This document shows positions 19,925 to 30,309 of a DNA stretch of 64,000 nucleotides, in pieces. Numbering within the stretch: the stretch's first letter is position 1; each line of letters opens with the position of its first letter. The translations under genes and the position numbers were made by a program. The notes under the pieces were generated by a model. That model ran no database searches. It saw only the letters and a list, made by a program, of their open reading frames with translations, and was not told where the DNA came from. This stretch comes from Mesostigma viride (taxonomy: Eukaryota > Streptophyta > Mesostigmatophyceae > Mesostigmatales > Mesostigmataceae), in contig RPFO01000080.1 in the NCBI GenBank assembly GCA_009746045.1, forward strand, positions 2,663,136-2,727,135, read 5' to 3'.

Positions 19925-22206
19925 TGGAAAAACATGCGTGGACGATAGGAATTATAGCACCGGCGGGCTTCAAAGTGCCGGACGGCAGGCGGTACCACCA
20001 TTCCGTGGCAGCTTGGCCCAGTTTGCTACCGGCTGGCACACGTTTTCAGTGAATTTTGGGCTCCAGATTTAAATGCAACGTGCGGTTTGAGGCAGGGGAA
20101 AACATGCGTGGACGATAGGAATTATAGCACCGGCGGGCTTCAAAGTGCCGGACGGCAGGCGGTACCACCATTCCGTGGCAGCTTGGCCCAGTTTGCTACC
20201 GGCTGGCACACGTTTTCAGTGAATTTTGGGCTCCAGATTTAAATGCAACGTGCGGTTTGAGGCAGGGGAAAACATGCGTGGACGATAGGAATTATAGCAC
20301 CGGCGGGCTTCAAAGTGCCGGACGGCAGGCGGTACCACCATTCCGTGGCAGCTTGGCCCAGTTTGCTACCGGCTGGCACACGTTTTCAGTGAATTTTGGG
20401 CTCCAGATTTAAATGCAACGTGCGGTTTGAGGCAGGGGAAAACATGCGTGGACGATAGGAATTATAGCACCGGCGGGCTTCAAAGTGCCGGACGGCAGGC
20501 GGTACCACCATTCCGTGGCAGCTTGGCCCAGTTTGCTACCGGCTGGCACACGTTTTCAGTGAATTTTGGGCTCCAGATTTAAATGCAACGTGCGGTTTGA
20601 GGCAGGGGAAAACATGCGTGGACGATAGGAATTATAGCACCGGCGGGCTTCAAAGTGCCGGACGGCAGGCGGTACCACCATTCCGTGGCAGCTTGGCCCA
20701 GTTTGCTACCGGCTGGCACACGTTTTCAGTGAATTTTGGGCTCCAGATTTAAATGCAACGTGCGGTTTGAGGCAGGGGAAAACATGCGTGGACGATAGGA
20801 ATTATAGCACCGGCGGGCTTCAAAGTGCCGGACGGCAGGCGGTACCACCATTCCGTGGCAGCTTGGCCCAGTTTGCTACCGGCTGGCACACGTTTTCAGT
20901 GAATTTTGGGCTCCAGATTTAAATGCAACGTGCGGTTTGAGGCAGGGGAAAACATGCGTGGACGATAGGAATTATAGCACCGGCGGGCTTCAAAGTGCCG
21001 GACGGCAGGCGGTACCACCATTCCGTGGCAGCTTGGCCCAGTTTGCTACCGGCTGGCACACGTTTTCAGTGAATTTTGGGCTCCAGATTTAAATGCAACG
21101 TGCGGTTTGAGGCAGGGGAAAACATGCGTGGACGATAGGAATTATAGCACCGGCGGGCTTCAAAGTGCCGGACGGCAGGCGGTACCACCATTCCGTGGCA
21201 GCTTGGCCCAGTTTGCTACCGGCTGGCACACGTTTTCAGTGAATTTTGGGCTCCAGATTTAAATGCAACGTGCGGTTTGAGGCAGGGGAAAACATGCGTG
21301 GACGATAGGAATTATAGCACCGGCGGGCTTCAAAGTGCCGGACGGCAGGCGGTACCACCATTCCGTGGCAGCTTGGCCCAGTTTGCTACCGGCTGGCACA
21401 CGTTTTCAGTGAATTTTGGGCTCCAGATTTAAATGCAACGTGCGGTTTGAGGCAGGGGAAAACATGCGTGGACGATAGGAATTATAGCACCGGCGGGCTT
21501 CAAAGTGCCGGACGGCAGGCGGTACCACCATTCCGTGGCAGCTTGGCCCAGTTTGCTACCGGCTGGCACACGTTTTCAGTGAATTTTGGGCTCCAGATTT
21601 AAATGCAACGTGCGGTTTGAGGCAGGGGAAAACATGCGTGGACGATAGGAATTATAGCACCGGCGGGCTTCAAAGTGCCGGACGGCAGGCGGTACCACCA
21701 TTCCGTGGCAGCTTGGCCCAGTTTGCTACCGGCTGGCACACGTTTTCAGTGAATTTTGGGCTCCAGATTTAAATGCAACGTGCGGTTTGAGGCAGGGGAA
21801 AACATGCGTGGACGATAGGAATTATAGCACCGGCGGGCTTCAAAGTGCCGGACGGCAGGCGGTACCACCATTCCGTGGCAGCTTGGCCCAGTTTGCTACC
21901 GGCTGGCACACGTTTTCAGTGAATTTTGGGCTCCAGATTTAAATGCAACGTGCGGTTTGAGGCAGGGGAAAACATGCGTGGACGATAGGAATTATAGCAC
22001 CGGCGGGCTTCAAAGTGCCGGACGGCAGGCGGTACCACCATTCCGTGGCAGCTTGGCCCAGTTTGCTACCGGCTGGCACACGTTTTCAGTGAATTTTGGG
22101 CTCCAGATTTAAATGCAACGTGCGGTTTGAGGCAGGGGAAAACATGCGTGGACGATAGGAATTATAGCACCGGCGGGCTTCAAAGTGCCGGACGGCAGGC
22201 GGTACC
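19925..22206 (+). repeat. 170-bp tandem array at 5' end of second long RLE LINE
   Basis: A truncated first unit (19925-20079) is followed by 12 complete 170-bp units (20080-22119) and the same 86-base partial unit that joins the 5' UTR. The unit number differs from copy 1 (14), so units are gained or lost between insertions. Confidence 0.95.
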
Positions 22207-22319
22207 GCGACCGCAGCGCGTTGGGGGGCTGCCGCCCCCCAAACCCCCCGCGTGGGGGGCTCCGCCCCCCACACCCCCCGCCCCCCCCTCGGTGGCTGCC
22301 ACGCCTGCCCTGATTGTTC

Positions 22320-23078
22320 ATGGACGACCCACGACCCCCTTCGCCCAACGGCTCCCCCGCTCCCCGGTTGGCGCCTCGGCGGTCCTCTCGGCTTGCGGCC
22401 CTTCTTGCGGAGGTGGGCGACCCGGCTGCGGGGGGCTCGGGCGCCCCGGTCTCCCCCTCCTTGGTCTGCGAGGTCTGCCGGAGCGGGCACCGCGGGCACC
22501 ACATGTTAGTTTGTGATGCTTGCAATTCCGGGTGGCACTTGCAGTGTCTTACTCCCCGGCTCTACCGGGTCCCGCCGGGCTCCTGGACGTGCCCGCGCTG
22601 TCCCCCCCGGCGGGCCCCCGGGCTGCCCTCCCCGCTGGGTGCTCCGGCCCCCTGCCCCGTGTGCCCCCCTGCCGAGGCCCTCGGGGCGGGCCGTGGCCTG
22701 CCCGATGGGGCCGCCGTTGCTCGGGCCCTGGCGCCCTCGGCCCCGGGGCCCCACCCGTCGCCTGGCCCCGCCGACGGGGGCGCGGCGCTGTCGCCTGGGC
22801 TGGCCCGGCCGACCCCCGGCGGGCCTGGCGACCCCGGCGCCCGCCCCCGGCCCCTCGCTCCCCGACGCTCTGGCCTCCCTTCCCCCGGCCGCGGTTGGCC
22901 ACCCAGCCGCCACCCCCGTCCTTGCCGCGTGGGACGGCGGCCCCCGGGCCCACGCGTTCACCTCGTGGCCGCCCTCGCACATTGTCGGCGTGGTGGGCCG
23001 CGCCACCTTTTCTTGGGCGTACTGCCCTTTGTTGCTGGACGCGGTCGGGCTCCAGGCCGCCTTCCCCTCGCTCCCTAG
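22320..23078 (+). CDS. RLE LINE second copy: PHD finger segment
   Basis: ATG at 22320. The PHD finger is as in copy 1 (CEVC, CDAC, WH, CPRC). Here the GGGCCCCC run keeps the frame into GLPSPLGAPAPCPVCPPAEA, so authentic coding extends to about 22800. There, CTGGCCCGG is one G shorter than copy 1's CTGGGCCCGG and the frame is lost. The authentic continuation (AHAFTSWPPSHIVGVVGRA and onward) lies in the frame that ends at 23145. Confidence 0.7.
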   Translation: MDDPRPPSPNGSPAPRLAPRRSSRLAALLAEVGDPAAGGSGAPVSPSLVCEVCRSGHRGHHMLVCDACNSGWHLQCLTPRLYRVPPGSWTCPRCPPRRAPGLPSPLGAPAPCPVCPPAEALGAGRGLPDGAAVARALAPSAPGPHPSPGPADGGAALSPGLARPTPGGPGDPGARPRPLAPRRSGLPSPGRGWPPSRHPRPCRVGRRPPGPRVHLVAALAHCRRGGPRHLFLGVLPFVAGRGRAPGRLPLAP

Positions 23079-23141
23079 GCCCCCGGCCTTCCTGGCCCTA
23101 GTTGCGCAGGTGCGGGCGACATTTCTTTCCGCCGCCCCCCG

Positions 23142-23690
23142 GTGACGGCCTCGACTCTTTGGGGGTATGTCTTGGAAGGATATCACGCCGGCTGCCGGCT
23201 GCCGTGGCATCTCCCGGCCGCCCGGCAGGAAGAGCTGCTTTCCCTGGACGAGCGGGTGGGTCAGGAGGTGGTCGAGTTCGTCACGGCGGTGGCTCGAGAC
23301 GCACAGGTCTCGGTGCGGGCGGCCTACCTCGCGGGCGGCGCCGACCTGGGCCTCATGTCCCCGCGGCAGCTTCGCCTCTTCTTGGACGCCCAGGCCCCGC
23401 CTCCCGGCCCGGTTGCCAGTGGGGGCTTTCTCATCACCTCCCTCAGCCTGGCGCAGGCCGCCATGCTGCGTGTGGAGTTCGGGGCCCCCATCGCGGTTCA
23501 GGGCGGCCAGGCCATCTTGGTGGACTCGGCCGGGCGCGCCCAGCCCCTAACCGCGGGGACGCCTGTTTCTGCCTTCCTCCACGACATCCTGGAGTTGGCA
23601 GGCATCCCGCACGAATGGCACCCCGCGGCTGACCAACCGGTCGGCATCCTCTCGCGCGCCCAGATTGCCGCCTCCCGGGTTGCTGGGAGG
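23142..23690 (+). CDS. RLE LINE second copy: linker segment
   Basis: Same unassigned globular region as in copy 1 (TLWGYVLEGYHAGCRLPWHL onward). The frame continues to 23774, but conserved sequence passes to the next frame at about 23690, where GCCGCCTCCC replaces copy 1's GCTGCTCTCCC. Confidence 0.5.
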
Positions 23691-24591
23691 CCGGCTGGGA
23701 CCCGCCCCCCCTCATGTCCGGTCCCTTCTGGAGGGGGACGACCCCGAGTCGGGCTCCTGTGCCATCTGCCTTGAGCCCTTCCGGCCGGGGGATGGCTTGT
23801 GTCGCCTGCCCGCGTGCGGCCACACATTCCATCAAGCGTGCATCGCGCGCAGCTTGCTCCACTCCGTGCCGCGCTGCCCGTTGTGCCGGGCTGTTGTGCC
23901 GCCCCCTGGGACTGCGCTTCCTCTCGGCCCGCCCCCGGTCTCGCTGGGTCCCCTGCCGGGTCCCCACCGGGCCCCGGGGCCAGCTGCCTCCCCGACCCCT
24001 CGGCCTCCGCCCCCGGCCTCGTTGCCGGGGCCTGGGGTGGTCGCGGGCGCGCTGGCGAGTCCCCCTGGGAGGGGCGCCGGCGTTCTCGATCCCCCTCCGC
24101 TGGGGGTCTCCCCGGTGGGCACTGCCTCCTCCGTGGCCCCGGCGGGCCTGCCGGGCGCTGGTCGGGTCGTGGTGCGCGCGCCTGCCGGCCCGGCTGGGGA
24201 GACGCCGCAGGCCCCACGTCCTGCCTTTGCTGGCGCCGCTCCCCGCCACTCAGCGCCCGCCGACGGCCTTCACCGGTGTGCCGTGCTGCTTCCCACGGGG
24301 TCCCCGTGTGCGGGTGTGTTCCACAACCGTAACCTCCTCTGCCAGCACCTTCGCGCTGTGCACCCCGATCTCGGCGCGGCGGATCTGCAGGCCATGAGCT
24401 GTTACCGGTGCCCGGAAGCTCACTGCCAGCGGGTGTACTCCATTCACGGGCGCGCTCAGCACGCGCGCGCCTGTGTTGCTCAACGGCCCCTCAACCGGCC
24501 AGCAGTCCCGGCCCCCTCCCCCCTCCCGCCTCGGCTCCCCCGGCTCCCAGCCCCCGCCGCCCGACTACTCGGCCAGTTGGCGTTGGCTTGA
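23665..24591 (+). CDS. RLE LINE second copy: RING-H2 plus C2H2 fingers in one frame
   Basis: RING-H2 (CAICLEPF, CGHTFHQAC, CPLC, at about residues 33-75) is followed by a Pro-rich linker and then two C2H2-like fingers (CAGVFHNRNLLCQHLRAVH; CQRVYSIHGRAQHARAC). Because this copy joins both in a single open frame, it shows that they belong to one polypeptide. The frame is lost in a C run at about 24520; the protein continues in the frame of 24473-25320. Confidence 0.75.
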   Translation: MPPPGLLGGRLGPAPPHVRSLLEGDDPESGSCAICLEPFRPGDGLCRLPACGHTFHQACIARSLLHSVPRCPLCRAVVPPPGTALPLGPPPVSLGPLPGPHRAPGPAASPTPRPPPPASLPGPGVVAGALASPPGRGAGVLDPPPLGVSPVGTASSVAPAGLPGAGRVVVRAPAGPAGETPQAPRPAFAGAAPRHSAPADGLHRCAVLLPTGSPCAGVFHNRNLLCQHLRAVHPDLGAADLQAMSCYRCPEAHCQRVYSIHGRAQHARACVAQRPLNRPAVPAPSPLPPRLPRLPAPAARLLGQLALA

Positions 24592-25320
24592 CACGGTTCC
24601 CTGGGATGCATGCGCCATCAACCCGACGTCTACCCTGACCGACCTCCCCCACCGCGCGCGTAGCCTTTTCGCGCAATGTGCAATCGTTTCTCTCCGGCGC
24701 ATGCACGCCGCTCCGGACGACCCGCTGGGCTTTAAACTGCACATGGTGACCCCCCGCCTGCTCCTCACCCCTCTCGGGCGTGGTGTGCGCGGCCTCCAGG
24801 GTGCGGTTATTGCCCGTTGCCGACGCTTTCTGCAGGGGGACTGGGAGGGGCTGTTTGGCGTGCCGCCCCCGCGCACGGCCCGGCTGTCGGGGGAGGTCAA
24901 CTTCGAGCGGGTGGCCGCCGACGTCATCCGCCTCGTCCGCGAGGGGCAGCTCAGCCGGGCCATGACCCGCTTGGAAATGGCCAAGCTCGCCCCCGCCAAT
25001 GCGGCTACCCTGGCGGCCTTGGAGGCTCTTCACCCTGCGGAGCCCGGATTCCAGCTGCCCGTGCCGGACCCCCTGCCGGCCCCCCTCCGGCTGGACCGCG
25101 ACTGCTTCCTGGAGGTGATGCGTGCGGTCCCGCGGGCTTCCTCTACCGGGCCGTCGGGCTGGCGCTACGAGCACTTGGAGGTCCTGGTGGGGCATGGGGG
25201 CGAGGACATTCTCTTTGACACCCTCATTGACCTGGCGGCTGGTCGCGTTCCTCCCGCTGCGCGCGAGTGGTTAGCGGGCGCTCGCCTCCTCGCTCTGCTC
25301 AAGGGTGTCTTGCCCCCCCC
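24473..25320 (+). CDS. RLE LINE second copy: RT N-terminal segment
   Basis: Continuous across the site where copy 1 holds the TTAA element, giving the uninterrupted sequence LGFKLHMVTPRLLL. It includes the PRASSTGPSGW block and runs into the eight-C run at 25313-25320, the same position as in copy 1. Confidence 0.8.
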
Positions 25321-27069
25321 GAGGGCAAGGTGCGCCCGATCGCCTGCGGTGAGGTGCTCCGCAAGCTCGTGGGCAAAGTGATCTGCCGCCAAAAGGCGCC
25401 CGAGCTCCGTGCCTTTTTCTGCCCGCCCCTCGCAGCGGGTGAGACCTCGGTGGCGGCCCAGCTGGGGGTGACGACTCCAGGCGGGGCGGATATCCTCATC
25501 CATTCGGTGCAGGCCTACCTCGAGGCCCACCCCACCCACGCTGTCGTCAAGGTCGACTGCCACAACGCGTTCAACAGTCTGTCCCGCGCCAGCATGTTTG
25601 CGGCCGTCATGGAGTCCTTCGAGGACTTGTACGCTTGGACAGCCGTGTGCTACGGCCAGCCCGGCCAACTGGTTCACATCATGGAGGACGGCACTCGCGG
25701 CGGCCTGCTGTCGCGGTCGGGCACCCAGCAAGGGGACCCCCTGGGACCCCTGTACTTTGCCGCCCCCCTCCAGGGTTGCCTCCAAGCGGTCCATGCTGCC
25801 CACCCGGCGGTCGCTATTCAGGCCTACTTGGATGATATCTACCTTCTGGGCCCTGTGCCGGACACCACCGCGGCTCTGCTGGCACTGCAGACCGCGGTGG
25901 CCGACATCAACCTCCAGTTGACCCTTGCCAAGTGCGCGGTGTACTCGCCCCAAGGTGATTGCTCCGGCTTTCCGCCCCAGCTCTTGGGCCGGGACGAGCG
26001 CCTCCATGGGTTGGATGTCCTCGGCGTTCCGGTTGGCGACCCCGCGTTTGTCATCGATGCTCTGCGGGCCGCCCTCGAGGCACGCACTGAGGTACTGCCC
26101 TTGATTGCGCGCCTTCATGATTCGCAGACCAAGGGTCTGCTTCTGTGGTTTTGCGCTCACCCTCGCGTCGTTCACTGGCTCCGGGGCGCTCTTCCGTCTC
26201 AGGTCCGGCTGGCCGCCGAGGGCCACGACGAACGCATCCAGTCGGCCTTGGCGCAGCTGGTCCCGGGCCCCGACCTCCCGCCACATGCTATTCGCATTGC
26301 CTCCCTGCCTGCACGGATGGGTGGCTGCGGTCTGACTCGTGCCGCCCGGCTGGCCCCAGCAGCCTTTTTGGGCTCCGTCGCTCAGTCGTGGGCGGAAAGC
26401 TGCCGGCTCCTGCCCCTTTTGGCAACGGCAGCGCCTGACCTCCTGGACCCCAGCAGCCCTTTGCCCTTCGTCACCGCCATCCAGGAGGCCTATGCTGAGA
26501 TCCAGCAGGCCTGTTCTCCCGTCCGTGCCGCTCAGGCGGTACAGCGCCACCTCCCTCGCGGCACTCCCTCGGTCGCCTCCGTTCAATCTCCCGCCGCATT
26601 CCCTGCTCGCGTCATCGATAAACACCAGAAAACCTACGCGGGTATTCTGCACACGGCTGATTGGATTGCTCTTTTCGCGGACCTCAACGCCCAGGGACGT
26701 GCGTGGCTGTTCTCGCTTTCCTTGCGGAGTGTGGGCTCGGCGTACCTTCGTGCTCTTCCCATGGCCCCCCCATTCGCCTTGGCTCCCAGCCACTACTCGG
26801 TGGCGCTCCGGCACCAGCTATTTGCCCCGCAGCCTCTTGTTCCGGCCGGGCGGCCTTGTGGTAGCTGTGGGCAGCCGCTGGATCCCACGGGGACTCACTA
26901 CCTTGCCTGCATGGGGGGCCAACAGAATCAGAATTGGTATTTGTATTTGCACACTGTCCTCCTGACGGTGGTGCTCGCCATGATTCGGTCGGTTTTGGGT
27001 GGTCCCACGCCGAATGGGGTAGTTTTTCGCGCATTTTGCAAGAAAAAAACGCTGTTTTCAACTTTTTGA
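25321..27069 (+). CDS. RLE LINE second copy: RT and knuckle, truncated by an insertion
   Basis: The open frame starts upstream at 25267. It encodes the same RT as copy 1 with a handful of substitutions (for example IPVG to VPVG, PAQV to PSQV), intact AYLDDIYLL and the CCHC knuckle. From 26997 the frame reads into an inserted TIR element and stops at 27069, so the RLE is separated from the RT. Confidence 0.85.
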   Translation, partial: EGKVRPIACGEVLRKLVGKVICRQKAPELRAFFCPPLAAGETSVAAQLGVTTPGGADILIHSVQAYLEAHPTHAVVKVDCHNAFNSLSRASMFAAVMESFEDLYAWTAVCYGQPGQLVHIMEDGTRGGLLSRSGTQQGDPLGPLYFAAPLQGCLQAVHAAHPAVAIQAYLDDIYLLGPVPDTTAALLALQTAVADINLQLTLAKCAVYSPQGDCSGFPPQLLGRDERLHGLDVLGVPVGDPAFVIDALRAALEARTEVLPLIARLHDSQTKGLLLWFCAHPRVVHWLRGALPSQVRLAAEGHDERIQSALAQLVPGPDLPPHAIRIASLPARMGGCGLTRAARLAPAAFLGSVAQSWAESCRLLPLLATAAPDLLDPSSPLPFVTAIQEAYAEIQQACSPVRAAQAVQRHLPRGTPSVASVQSPAAFPARVIDKHQKTYAGILHTADWIALFADLNAQGRAWLFSLSLRSVGSAYLRALPMAPPFALAPSHYSVALRHQLFAPQPLVPAGRPCGSCGQPLDPTGTHYLACMGGQQNQNWYLYLHTVLLTVVLAMIRSVLGGPTPNGVVFRAFCKKKTLFSTF

Positions 27070-27582
27070 TTCGAAATTTTTTCTGGCGATTTGAGAACGC
27101 CCGCAAAATTTTGCACAATTTCGCGTGATTTTCGCACAATTTTCGCACAACTTCACACAATTTCACACGATTTCACAGGATTTCGCATAATTTTACACGA
27201 AGGGTCTAGCTGCAGAGAGACCCTTTGAAAATTTTCTCATGAATTCACGCATTTTTTACATGTCGTAATTTTTTTGCAATCGAACTTTTTTGCATGAATT
27301 CGCACTTTTTTGGTCGGTTTTTGGTCAATTTCAGCGAAATTTTCAAGATTTCGCATGATTTTACACTTTTTTGGCCTAGTTTTGGTAAATTTCAGCAAAT
27401 TTTGCGTGATTTCGCACGATTTGCGAAGGGTCTAGCTGCAGAGAGACCCTTTCCGGCCGGCGGAAAATTGGCTCCGCTGCAAATTTTTCGGCAAGAATTT
27501 CGGCGCAATGTCCGGTTTTCGGACGATTGAAACTAGCGTTTTTTTCTTGCAAAAATCTACCCCATTCCGCGTGGGACCACCC
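26997..27582. mobile_element. 586-bp TIR miniature element in the second long RLE LINE
   Basis: The ends GGGTGGTCCCACGCCGAATG and the inverse of GGGTGGTCCCACGCGGAATG form a TIR of about 26 bp with one mismatch, running on to GGGGTAG. TTTT flanks both sides (26993-26996 and 27583-27586), while copy 1 has a single TTTT at the empty site. The interior is AT-rich and non-coding. It holds two copies of a hairpin, AAGGGTCT-agctgcagag-AGACCCTT, at about 27199 and 27426. The superfamily is uncertain. Confidence 0.85.
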
Positions 27583-28067
27583 TTTTCCCCCACGCGAACA
27601 TCCGGTCCGAGGATGCGGATGGCGCTGCCTTCTATTCCCCCAACCACCGGCCTGACATCGTGGTGCTGGACTTTGAGGGGGGTGGCCGGCATCTGCTTAT
27701 TGACGTTTCGGTGGCGCGGCCCTTGGCTCTTAGCCACGTGGCTGGGGCCTCCCTCACGGCAGGTTACACGGCGGACCGGGCGGAGCGGGCCAAGCTCCTG
27801 GCCTACGGCGACGTCGGGCACCATCGTGTGGTGCCCTTTGTCCTGGAGGAGTTTGGGGCCATGGGGCCCCTGACCTCCGCCTTCTTCAAGGAGTGTTGCC
27901 GGCTCCGGGAGGACCGGCTGGACCTGGAGGGCCAGCGGGCCCCATGGTCGGCGCGGACCTGGACGTCATATTGGCGTCAGCGCTTGTCGGTGGCGCTGAC
28001 TCGGGCCATGGCGGACATCATGCTCCGCCGTACGCGGGCTGATTTTGCGGTGCAGCAGGGCTATTAG
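27583..28067 (+). CDS. RLE LINE second copy: endonuclease segment
   Basis: Resumes the LINE ORF after the insertion with RPDIVVLD and LLIDVSV and runs to the normal stop at 28067. Orphaned from the RT by the inserted element. Confidence 0.8.
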
Positions 28068-28218
28068 GTTCCTCCCGTTAGGCGTTTCCATTGGTCTTAT
28101 CGTACTTCGTAGTATAGAGCTTTGACATGGCTCTGTATATAGGTTTATAGCTGGGCGTTTGCTTTGGTTTGAGTGATTTCACTCTGCTGTAAGTAATTAT
28201 ATTTTTAATATATATGTG

Positions 28219-28354
28219 GTTAGGGCCGTTAGGCGTTTCCATTGGTCTTATCGTAGTATAGAGCTTTGACATGGCTCTGTATATAGGTTTATAGCTGGGC
28301 GTTTGCTTTGGTTTGAGTGATTTCACTCTGTTGTAAGTAATTATATTTTTTAAA
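28219..28354 (+). mobile_element. RLE LINE, 3' UTR-only insertion
   Basis: Only the last 130 or so bases of the LINE (from about CCGTTAGGCGTTTCC) plus the tail, between TATATATGTG at 28209-28218 and TATATATGTG at 28355-28364. An extremely 5'-truncated copy. Confidence 0.85.
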
Positions 28355-28364
28355 TATATATGTG

Positions 28365-29436
28365 TGCGCCACCTCCCTCGCGGCACTCCCTCGGTCGCCT
28401 CCGTTCAATCTCCCGCCGCATTCCCTGCTCGCGTCATCGATAAACACCAGAAAACCTACGCGGGTATTCTGCACACGGCTGATTGGATTGCTCTTTTCGC
28501 GGACCTCAACGCCCAGGGACGTGCGTGGCTGTTCTCGCTTTCCTTGCGGAGTGTGGGCTCGGCGTACCTTCGTGCTCTTCCCATGGCCCCCCCATTCGCC
28601 TTGGCTCCCAGCCACTACTCGGTGGCGCTCCGGCACCAGCTACTATTTGCCCCGCAGCCTCTTGTTCCGGCCGGGCGGCCTTGTGGTAGCTGTGGGCAGC
28701 CGCTGGATCCCACGGGGACTCACTACCTTGCCTGCATGGGGGGCCAACAGAATCAGAATTGGTATTTGTATTTGCACACTGTCCTCCTGACGGTGGTGCT
28801 CGCCATGATTCGGTCGGTTTTCCCCCACGCGAACATCCGGTCCGAGGATGCGGATGGCGCTGCCTTCTATTCCCCCAACCACCGGCCTGACATCGTGGTG
28901 CTGGACTTTGAGGGGGGTGGCCGGCATCTGCTTATTGACGTTTCGGTGGCGCGGCCCTTGGCTCTTAGCCACGTGGCTGGGGCCTCCCTCACGGCAGGTT
29001 ACACGGCGGACCGGGCGGAGCGGGCCAAGCTCCTGGCCTACGGCGACGTCGGGCACCATCGTGTGGTGCCCTTTGTCCTGGAGGAGTTTGGGGCCATGGG
29101 GCCCCTGACCTCCGCCTTCTTCAAGGAGTGTTGCCGGCTCCGGGAGGACCGGCTGGACCTGGAGGGCCAGCGGGCCCCATGGTCGGCGCGGACCTGGACG
29201 TCATATTGGCGTCAGCGCTTGTCGGTGGCGCTGACTCGGGCCATGGCTGACATCATGCTCCGCCGTACGCGGGCTGATTTTGCGGTGCAGCAGGGCTATT
29301 AGGTTCCTCCCGTTAGGCGTTTCCATTGGTCTTATCGTAGTATAGAGCTTTGACATGGCTCTGTACATAGGTTTATAGCTGGGCGTTTGCTTTGGTTTGA
29401 GTGATTTCACTCTGCTGTAAGTAATTATATTTTTAA
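28365..29436 (+). mobile_element. RLE LINE, 5'-truncated copy
   Basis: Starts at CGCCACCTCCCTCGCGG (equivalent to 18280 in copy 1), directly after TATATATGTGTG, and ends in the standard tail before TATATATGTG (29437-29446). Confidence 0.9.
28366..29302 (+). pseudogene. RLE LINE C-terminal ORF fragment
   Basis: Open for 312 codons, with the CCHC knuckle and intact RLE motifs (RPDIVVLD, LLIDVSV) but no RT. A 3-base in-frame duplication (CTA) at about 28641 adds one Leu relative to copy 1. Confidence 0.8.
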
Positions 29437-29446
29437 TATATATGTG

Positions 29447-29972
29447 TGGGCTCCTCCGGGTGGTGTGTGCCATGGTTCGGTCGGTCTTTCCCCACTCCAC
29501 CATCAAGTGCGAGGACGCGGATGGGGCCGCCCTCTACTCACCCAACCACCGCCCCGACATTACCGTGCTTGACTACGACGGGCAGGGTTGCCACCTGCTC
29601 ATCGATGTCTCCGTGGCTCGGCCGCTGTCCGGTCGCCACATCCTCCGGGCGGCTGTGGATGCCGGCGCTGCTGCCGCTGTGGCTGAGCGCGACAAGTTTG
29701 CCTCCTATGGCAATGTGGGGCCCCACCGGGTCATCCCCTTTGTCCTTGAGGAGTTCGGGGCCATGGGCCCAAAGACAGCGGAGTTTTTCCACGAGTGCTG
29801 CCAGCGCCGTGAAGACCGCCTCGACCTCGAGGGTCAGACCGCCCCGTGGTCGGCCCGTACGTGGTCCTCGTATTGGCGCCGGCAGCGTCTGTCACTCGCC
29901 CTCACTCGCAGCGTGGCTGATGTGTTATTCCGCCGCACCCGGGCCGACTTTGTCGCGACCCATGCAGTCTAG
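29447..29972 (+). pseudogene. RLE endonuclease domain, divergent subfamily
   Basis: Carries RPDITVLD and HLLIDVSVARP, followed by FVLEEFGAMGP and an ending DVLFRRTRADF. By eye it is about two-thirds identical to the main family over this region. N-terminal parts are missing. Confidence 0.8.
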
Positions 29973-30182
29973 ATTCCTTCCAGGCCTGCATGGTGGGCCG
30001 GCAGCGCTGTTGCTGCGTGTAGTTTTGTGATGTATAGTTAGTTGTACCTTGTGCCGCTGGCGTGATCCTTGGATGTCTGTGTCAGATTACTATTAATTTC
30101 TTCAGGGTTATTCTCCCAGTTCTCGGGTTTTTCCTTATGTTGCATGCCTATCTCACCTCCGTAATCTATCATTCTCAATGAA
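29447..30182 (+). mobile_element. Divergent RLE LINE subfamily, 5'-truncated copy
   Basis: The coding part is clearly related to the main family but diverged, and the 3' UTR (29973-30182) is unrelated. It still sits between two TATATATGTG sites (29437-29446 and 30183-30192), so a second LINE lineage uses the same target. Confidence 0.8.
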
Positions 30183-30192
30183 TATATATGTG

Positions 30193-30300
30193 GTCTTATC
30201 GTAGTATAGAGCTTTGACATGGCTCTGTATATAGGTTTATAGCTGGGCGTTTGCTTTGGTTTGAGTGATTTCACTCTGCTGTAAGTAATTATATTTTTAA
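30193..30300 (+). mobile_element. RLE LINE, 3' UTR-only insertion
   Basis: About 108 bases of main-family 3' UTR starting at GTCTTATCGTAG, between TATATATGTG and TATATATGT (30301-30309). Confidence 0.85.
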
Positions 30301-30309
30301 TATATATGT

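Larger units (their letters stand above)
19925..28208 (+). mobile_element. RLE-type LINE, second long copy (interrupted)
   Basis: It starts inside a 170-bp monomer directly after TATATATATG (19915-19924) and ends in the TAATTATATTTTTAA tail before TATATATGTG (28209-28218). It is about 99% identical to copy 1 by eye, with differences mostly in G/C homopolymers. It lacks the TTAA element but is split by a 586-bp TIR element at 26997-27582. Its 3' UTR has a 5-base insertion (ACTTC) at about 28105. Confidence 0.9.
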
